Below, in pieces: positions 14,205-18,562 of a DNA stretch of 18,562 nucleotides. The notes under the pieces were generated by a model. The model had not been told where the DNA came from, searched no databases, and saw nothing but the letters and a program-made list of their open reading frames with translations. This stretch comes from DASVCS01 sp036381495 (lineage in GTDB: Bacteria > Gemmatimonadota > Gemmatimonadetes > Longimicrobiales > RSA9). A program made the translations under genes and the position numbers. Positions within the stretch are counted from its first letter, which is position 1. Each line of letters begins with the position of its first letter. The stretch lies in the NCBI GenBank assembly GCA_036381495.1, contig DASVCS010000056.1, positions 1-18,562 on the forward strand, read 5' to 3'.

Positions 14205-15965
14205 TCACCGCGCTCCTGCCGCCGCGACCTCGTCGCGACCGACCCGGTGCGACGGGATCACGACGCCCGGCAGCGCCCCCGTCAGCCGGCCACCATCCAC
14301 GACGAACCGGCCGTTGACCAGCACGGCCTCGATCCCCTCCGGATACTGGTGCGGCTCGAAGAACGTCGCGGTGTCACGGATCCGCTCGAGATCGAAGACG
14401 ACGATGTCCGCGGCATAGCCCTCGCGGATCATCCCCCGGTCGCGTAGGCCCAGGATCTGCGCGGGAAGCGACGTCATCGACCGGATCGCGTCCTCCACCG
14501 AGAGCACGCCCCGCTCGATGGCGTACCGCCGGATCTTGCGCGGGAACGTGCCGTAAAAGCGCGCGTGCGTGCGCGGCCCATCCTCCGGGAGCGCGATCCC
14601 GCCGTCCGTCGACGTCGCGACCCACGGCTGTGCGGCGTACGCCTCGATGTCGGTCTCGGACATCGAGAATCCGCGCATCCGCCCGCCGCCGCGGCGATGG
14701 GGATCGCCTTCGAGCTGGAGCCGGATCGCCGCCTCGACCGCCGGGATCCCGCGCGCCGCCGCGACCTCCGCGAGGCTCCGCCCGATCAGCGCCGAATCCG
14801 GATACTCGAAGATCACGACGCTCGATGCACCGCCGCGACGCGCGATCTCGTGCGCAATATCGCGGCGGAGCGCGGCGGCGGCCGTCTCATCGGTCAGCAC
14901 CGCGCGCAATGCCGCCGCATAGTCGGGACGGCCCCCGTCCGCGCCGCGCCGCAGCCCATCGAAGACCCAGCCCGGGATCAATACCGTGTTGCCGTCCGTC
15001 CCGCTGCTGTTGTACGGGTACTGGTCGGCCCAGACTTCCACGCCACGCGCGCGCGCCCGCTCGATGAGCTGGATCGCCGCGTGGCTGCTCCCCCAGTAGT
15101 TCGCGCCCTTCGCCTTGATGTGCGATGCCACGACCACGGCGCCCGTCCGCTCGCCGATCTCGATGGTCTCGCGCACCGCATCCAGCAATGTCGGCGGTCC
15201 GGCCTCGTCCCGGCTCGGCCAGTACCACATCGGGTCCTGGCCCTCACTGCGCTCGTGCGAGATGTAGACGCCGCGGTACGGAACGATCTCCTCCGTGAGC
15301 GCGACCAGCTCGTCGGTCGTGCTCCACCGGCCCGGCACGTACTCGAGACCCGCCGACAGCCCCCTCGCACCCTCCTCCATCGCCTGCCGCACCAACGCGC
15401 GCATCTCGCGGATCTCGTCGGGCGTGGCCGGGCGGCGGAAGTCATCGCCCATCACCCGCCGGCGCACCGTGCCGTGCCCCACGAGCAGCAGCGCGTTCGG
15501 GCCGATGCCGTTCTCCTCGATGAACTCCCGCTGCTCCCGGATCGGCCACGGCGAGCGGCCATCCTGGTTCACGACCACCGTCGTGATGCCCTGCGCAACC
15601 AGGTTCGGCGCCGCGCGACGCCGGGGCTCCGCATCGCGGAACCCGCCCTCGCGCCGAGCACCATCATCGGCGTGCGAATGAATGTCGATGAAGCCGGGCG
15701 CGACCACCTTGCCGCTCGCGTCGATGACGCGCTCCGCCTCCGCACCCTCCAGCCGCCCGACCGCGACGATCCGCCCGTCCCGGATCCCCACGTCCGCTCG
15801 GAACCACGGGTTGCCCGTCCCGTCCAGGACGTGGCCGCCGCGGATCAGGATGTCGAACGGACCCGCCGCACCGGTGCGCTGCGCGGCCGCCGGGGCTGCG
15901 GCCAGAACGACGGCGAGCGCCAGCAGCGGCGCAATGACACGGATCATGGTCGGGGAGCGTCGCAT
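14205..15965 (-). CDS. Secreted D-aminoacylase-like amidohydrolase
   Basis: A 586-residue member of the metal-dependent amidohydrolase superfamily, closest in style to N-acyl-D-amino-acid deacylases, which free D-amino acids from N-acylated forms. MRRSPTMIRVIAPLL...AAPAAAQ is a cleavable signal peptide, so it acts in the periplasm or outside. Metal site: H96-S-H98 (IDIHSHAD), H237 (YISHER), H282 (ASHIKAKG) and D454 (ATSTDGG). The position of the family's bridging Cys (VVGNCG) reads VVNQDG here, aligning Asp135 with Cys. The C-terminal ADIVVFDLERI returns to the small beta domain. The ATG at 15965 has GGAGG 4 nt upstream; the frame's 24-codon extension is noise. It leads into the lipoprotein gene. 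Exact substrate is uncertain; dipeptidase or hydantoinase-like use cannot be excluded. Confidence 0.88.
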   Translation of the reverse strand: MRRSPTMIRVIAPLLALAVVLAAAPAAAQRTGAAGPFDILIRGGHVLDGTGNPWFRADVGIRDGRIVAVGRLEGAEAERVIDASGKVVAPGFIDIHSHADDGARREGGFRDAEPRRRAAPNLVAQGITTVVVNQDGRSPWPIREQREFIEENGIGPNALLLVGHGTVRRRVMGDDFRRPATPDEIREMRALVRQAMEEGARGLSAGLEYVPGRWSTTDELVALTEEIVPYRGVYISHERSEGQDPMWYWPSRDEAGPPTLLDAVRETIEIGERTGAVVVASHIKAKGANYWGSSHAAIQLIERARARGVEVWADQYPYNSSGTDGNTVLIPGWVFDGLRRGADGGRPDYAAALRAVLTDETAAAALRRDIAHEIARRGGASSVVIFEYPDSALIGRSLAEVAAARGIPAVEAAIRLQLEGDPHRRGGGRMRGFSMSETDIEAYAAQPWVATSTDGGIALPEDGPRTHARFYGTFPRKIRRYAIERGVLSVEDAIRSMTSLPAQILGLRDRGMIREGYAADIVVFDLERIRDTATFFEPHQYPEGIEAVLVNGRFVVDGGRLTGALPGVVIPSHRVGRDEVAAAGAR

Positions 15966-16013
15966 GCCGCCTCCACGAGTCAGAATCGAGGACACGCCGG
16001 GGAAAGATCGGGG

Positions 16014-16019
16014 TAGAAT
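16014..16019 (+). promoter_or_regulatory. Candidate -10 element for msrB
   Basis: TAGAAT matches five of six -10 bases and lies 65 bp before the msrB start. The only -35 suggestion is AGGACA at 15989-15994 with a long 19-bp spacer. It overlaps the -10 of the divergent amidohydrolase promoter, so the two would exclude each other. Confidence 0.3.
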
Positions 16020-16044
16020 AGGGCGCGACCGCGGCATCGAGCAA
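16015..16044 (-). promoter_or_regulatory. Candidate promoter for the amidohydrolase
   Basis: On the minus strand TTGCTC (16044-16039) and TATTCT (16020-16015) are 18 bp apart, giving a leader of about 40 nt. It shares its -10 bases with a plus-strand TAGAAT facing the other way. Confidence 0.4.
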
Positions 16045-16084
16045 TGGGGCGGCGCGTGTCGCGCGCCTCGACTCTGGAGGATCC

Positions 16085-16525
16085 ATGCATGACGAAACCG
16101 AGTGGCGCCGGCGGCTGACGCCGGAGCAGTACCACGTCTGCCGCGAGGGCGGCACCGAGCGGCCGTTCAGCGGGAAGTACCTGCACCTGAAGGAGCCCGG
16201 CGTGTTCCGTTGCGTCTGCTGCGGCGCCGAGCTGTTCTCGTCCGACACGAAGTTCGATTCGGGGACCGGGTGGCCGAGCTTCTGGGCGCCGGTCCGCGAG
16301 GGCGCGATCCGCACGCGCGTGGACCGGAGCTGGTCGATGGTCCGCACGGAGATCCGCTGCGCGGCGTGCGATGCGCACCTCGGCCACGTCTTCGAAGACG
16401 GGCCGGAGCCGACCGGACTGCGCTACTGCACCAACTCCGTCGCGCTCGACTTCGCGCCGGCGGGGAGCGCGGTGGAGGAGGGGGGCGCGACCTCCGGGGA
16501 TGGCGCTACGGTCGACTCGCCTTGA
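16085..16525 (+). CDS. msrB: Peptide-methionine (R)-S-oxide reductase
   Basis: A 146-residue MsrB that reduces the R-epimer of methionine sulfoxide in proteins. Structural zinc is held by C43/C46 (CVCC) and C92/C95 (CAAC). TGWPSF, the HLGHVF block (98-103) and RYCTNSVAL with catalytic C115 are all in place. The spot where many MsrBs have a resolving cysteine (SGCGWPSF) is Thr61, and C19 and C45 are extra cysteines, so recycling may use another cysteine or direct reduction. No signal peptide, so cytoplasmic. The ATG at 16085 follows GGAGG by 4 nt. The C-terminal ~25 residues are a low-complexity Gly/Ala/Glu tail. Its 3' end overlaps the convergent serine hydrolase by 20 bp. Confidence 0.95.
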   Translation: MHDETEWRRRLTPEQYHVCREGGTERPFSGKYLHLKEPGVFRCVCCGAELFSSDTKFDSGTGWPSFWAPVREGAIRTRVDRSWSMVRTEIRCAACDAHLGHVFEDGPEPTGLRYCTNSVALDFAPAGSAVEEGGATSGDGATVDSP

Positions 16526-17804
16526 CGTCCTGAATGAACCCGGCGGCCAGCCGCTGGCCCAGCTCGATGCTCATGGGAGCGGAGCCCAGATTGGCGAGTG
16601 CCGCGACCACGACGCCCTCTTCGGGATAGAGCACCAGGACCGCCCGTCCACCGACCGAGCCGCCGGTGTGCCCCACCCAGCGGCGTCCGGCGTCATCCGT
16701 GCCCGAGAACCACCCGATGCCGTAGCCGGTCTCCTCACCCGACGTCGTCTTCTGCGATGTGAAGAGCAGCTCGACGGTCTCGGCGCGAAGGAACGTGCCG
16801 TCGAGGAGCGCCGAGCCGAAGCGGACCAGGTCCTCCGTGTTCGAGAGAAAGCCGCCACCCGCCCATTTGTTGCTGTTGTCGACGTACGGCGCGTTCAGGA
16901 CGCGGCCGGTCTCGCGGTCACGCTCGTAGAACGAGGCGCGGTAGCGGATGATGCTGTCCGTGTGGCCGGCGACGATCGAGCGCAGTTGGAGCGGCGCGAA
17001 GATCTCGCGGCGCATGTACGTCAGGAAGTCCATGCCCGATGCGCCCTCGATCACGGCACTGATCAGGTTCCAGCCGTAGCTCGAATAGGAATAGTCGGTG
17101 CCCGGTTGGAAGAGCAGCGAGTCATCCTCGAAGATCTCGAGGCCGGCGGTTACGGTCGGGTACCGCGTTGCGTTCAGGAACTCGTCGCCGCGGTAGTGGC
17201 GGATCCCCGCCAGGTGGCCGCCGAGCTGGCGCGTCGTGATCGGCCACCGCTTCTCGGGGAACGATGGGACGTAGCGCTGGACGGGCGCGTCCAGGTCGAG
17301 GCGACCCTGCTCGTAGAGCTTGCCGATGGCCGCCGAGGTCACCGACTTCGATACGCTGCCGATGCGGAAGCGCGTCAACGGGGTCACCGGGACGCGGTTC
17401 TCGAGGTCGGCGTAGCCGAAGCCCTCCGACCAGACGACGCGGCCGTCGACCGCCACCGCAGCGGAGACGCCGGGGATGGCGTGCTCCGCAATGAGCGCCC
17501 GGATGATGTCGCGCGCCTGATCGATCGCCGCGACGTACCGCGCGGGCGCGGGCGCGAGCGCGGGCACCTGTGCGAGGGCGGCGCGGGGCGCGAGCGGCGC
17601 GAGGGTGGTGCCGGCCAGCAGGAGTACGGCGAGCCGTGCGCGGCGCGGCGCGGACCGGCCACGTCGCAATGGGCCGCCCGCGCGTCCCCGGAACCGCGGG
17701 CGCGGGCGCGTCGCGTCCGGTACGGCGGTGGGGGGCACCGTTGTGCGTGGCAACGCCTCGCGCCCGGTGTCGGCACGCAGATCACGGGGGGCGGATCGCT
17801 TCAT
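16506..17804 (-). CDS. Serine hydrolase, beta-lactamase class C/LACTB-like
   Basis: A 432-residue exported serine hydrolase of the penicillin-binding-protein/class C beta-lactamase fold. The nucleophile motif SxxK is S150-V-S-K153 (IGSVSKS). The second motif reads Y240-S-S in FQPGTDYSYSSYGWN, in place of YxN, as seen in LACTB-like enzymes. The third is H379-T-G (VGHTGGS), in place of KTG. Such proteins are peptidases or esterases more often than true lactamases. The signal core LAVLLLAGTTLAP starts only at about residue 58, after an unusually long Arg/Pro-rich leader. The ATG at 17804 has GAGGAGGAG just upstream and no better internal start was found. It overlaps msrB tail-to-tail by 20 bp. 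Confidence 0.9.
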   Translation of the reverse strand: MKRSAPRDLRADTGREALPRTTVPPTAVPDATRPRPRFRGRAGGPLRRGRSAPRRARLAVLLLAGTTLAPLAPRAALAQVPALAPAPARYVAAIDQARDIIRALIAEHAIPGVSAAVAVDGRVVWSEGFGYADLENRVPVTPLTRFRIGSVSKSVTSAAIGKLYEQGRLDLDAPVQRYVPSFPEKRWPITTRQLGGHLAGIRHYRGDEFLNATRYPTVTAGLEIFEDDSLLFQPGTDYSYSSYGWNLISAVIEGASGMDFLTYMRREIFAPLQLRSIVAGHTDSIIRYRASFYERDRETGRVLNAPYVDNSNKWAGGGFLSNTEDLVRFGSALLDGTFLRAETVELLFTSQKTTSGEETGYGIGWFSGTDDAGRRWVGHTGGSVGGRAVLVLYPEEGVVVAALANLGSAPMSIELGQRLAAGFIQDVKASRP

Positions 17805-17902
17805 GGTCGGCTCCTCCTCGGCCCACGCCGCGGTCGGGGCCGCCGGTGGGCGCGCCGGGCTCCTCGCCCGGGGTCGAAAGACTGATTGAGGCGGATGCGG
17901 CA

Positions 17903-17931
17903 AGAATAGGAGGGCGCCCGGCAGCGGGCAA
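17903..17931 (-). promoter_or_regulatory. Candidate promoter for the serine hydrolase
   Basis: The minus strand has TTGCCC (17931-17926) and TATTCT (17908-17903) with a 17-bp spacer, giving a leader of about 90 nt. The pair closely resembles the amidohydrolase promoter (TTGCTC, TATTCT), which supports both. Confidence 0.4.
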
Positions 17932-17970
17932 GCAGGCCGCGCACCGAGAGCGGCCCGCCTGCCCCCGGGC

Positions 17971-18255
17971 TCAGCGCCGGCCGCGGCGTCCGGGAGGAGC
18001 GCCGCGTCGGTACGCCCGGCGCGGTACCGAACGCCACGGACGGCGCGACTGCACCTGGTATTCCGTGGCGTAGCTGCCACGGCGGCCGGCGCCGCGGAAG
18101 CCGTAGTAATCGGACTCGTAGCGCAGACGCTCACGCGCCTCCGCGGGCAGCGAACGCCGTTCCCGCTCGATCCGCTCGTGCATTCTGCGCTGCCCGCGCA
18201 TGCGTCGCCGGTAGATCTCGCCGTAGCCGTAGCCGAACTCGTATCGCGTCGTCAT
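17971..18255 (-). CDS. Lysine-free, Arg/Tyr-rich small protein of unknown function
   Basis: A 94-residue protein with no family I recognise. It contains 28 arginines, no lysine and 10 tyrosines, with an N-terminal MTTRYEFGYGYGEIYRRR, a central likely helix (MHERIERERRSLPAEARERL) and a basic Gly/Arg tail ending PGRRGRR. Tyr codons are rare by chance in DNA this GC-rich. That, plus an ATG preceded by GAGGAG at a good distance, makes it a real gene. No signal peptide or membrane segment; the charge suggests nucleic-acid binding, which is inference only. It lies 111 bp after the truncated upstream gene and 166 bp before the serine hydrolase, on the same strand. Confidence 0.7.
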   Translation of the reverse strand: MTTRYEFGYGYGEIYRRRMRGQRRMHERIERERRSLPAEARERLRYESDYYGFRGAGRRGSYATEYQVQSRRPWRSVPRRAYRRGAPPGRRGRR

Positions 18256-18326
18256 CGGTGGCTCCTCGGTTTATGCGACTGCATCTTCCGTCCGAACGGG
18301 ATGCAACCGCGGGGCCAGCCGGGGGC

Positions 18327-18347
18327 GCCGAACGCGAAGGGTTCGGC
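18327..18347 (-). terminator. Hairpin after the truncated right-edge gene
   Basis: GCCGAAC and GTTCGGC form a 7-bp stem with a 7-nt loop, 19 bp past the stop codon at 18367. There is no T-tract. It may terminate the upstream gene, separating it from the Arg/Tyr-rich protein gene. Confidence 0.35.
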
Positions 18348-18366
18348 CGAGCCCGGGATTACGCCA

Positions 18367-18562
18367 TCAGGCGCGCACCGCTTTGAGGACCCGGTCGACG
18401 TACCGGTCGACGCCGCCGATCACATCGACGAAATCCGCCTTTCCCTCCGCTTTCGCGACCTCCTTGGCGAACTGAAGGAGGACGTCGCGCACCGCGCGAT
18501 CCGCCGATGCCGGCACGGCGGCCGGACGCCCCCGTCGCGCCCGCGGCTCCGGCTGCTCGCGT
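18367..18562 (-). CDS. 3' end of an unknown gene, partial at the right edge
   Basis: The minus-strand frame from 18561 to a TGA at 18369-18367 is open and gives 64 residues. It begins with a basic, Pro/Arg-rich stretch containing RRGRPAA (the RGRP core resembles an AT-hook). It then forms an amphipathic helical end including VRDVLLQFAKEVAKAEGKAD and VDRYVDRVLKAV. The regular charged/hydrophobic pattern and Lys, Phe and Ile content, unlike the shadow frames, support real coding. The family is not recognised; the start lies outside the window. Confidence 0.65.
   Translation of the reverse strand, partial: REQPEPRARRGRPAAVPASADRAVRDVLLQFAKEVAKAEGKADFVDVIGGVDRYVDRVLKAVRA

Noticed and set aside
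16371..17885. 504-codon plus-strand open frame opposite the serine hydrolase
   Set aside because: Antisense shadow with Arg/Glu/Ala-rich sequence and no motif.
1..18562. tRNA, rRNA, transposase, integrase or toxin-antitoxin genes
   Set aside because: No cloverleaf-like T-loop context, rRNA-like stretch, terminal inverted repeats or matching protein motifs were found in the gaps or frames.

Overview
The window is 18.6 kb of very GC-rich bacterial chromosome. Short intergenic gaps, mixed gene orientation and several exported or lipid-anchored proteins fit a Gram-negative soil or freshwater bacterium. A DUF5117-type zinc metalloprotease lipoprotein, a D-aminoacylase-like amidohydrolase, a LACTB-like serine hydrolase and a beta-propeller relic together suggest Gemmatimonadota or a close relative. 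That assignment is inference from gene content; there is no rRNA or other marker here. I see no tRNA, rRNA, CRISPR array, insertion sequence or phage gene.

Layout. Positions 1-154 hold the 3' end of a beta-sandwich (lectin-like) protein. A family 2 glycosyltransferase (347-1426, +) converges on a family 4 glycosyltransferase (1451-2725, -); both probably build surface glycans. A translationally coupled alkylation-repair pair follows (3124-4880, +): an O6-alkylguanine methyltransferase and a YcaQ/AlkX-type glycosylase. A large exported metalloprotease lies convergently at 4956-7610 (-). After about 500 bp of non-coding DNA comes the most unusual gene (8121-10169, -): a predicted lipoprotein of about 680 residues in which hundreds of Lys/Pro/Ala-rich residues, including about 40 copies of a KPDHAG-type hexapeptide, precede a single C-terminal c-type heme domain.

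Next is a decayed fragment of a beta-propeller protein (10483-11046, -). Then comes an ATGA-coupled operon of a mandelate-racemase-like enolase-superfamily enzyme and a membrane-anchored short-chain dehydrogenase (11273-13446, +), preceded by a pair of TGCATTGCA boxes. A secreted D-aminoacylase-like enzyme and a small lipoprotein form a minus-strand unit (12964-15965). The lipoprotein frame has lost a normal stop and runs 483 bp antisense through the dehydrogenase gene. Methionine sulfoxide reductase B (16085-16525, +) overlaps tail-to-tail with a serine hydrolase (16506-17804, -). The window ends with a lysine-free, Arg/Tyr-rich 94-residue protein and the 3' end of another unknown gene, both on the minus strand.

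The strongest candidate for something new is the repeat-linker cytochrome lipoprotein. It looks like a heme domain on a long, flexible, cationic, histidine-bearing tether, and its 18-bp coding repeat could change length by slippage. All functional calls come from reading motifs by eye; no database search was run.
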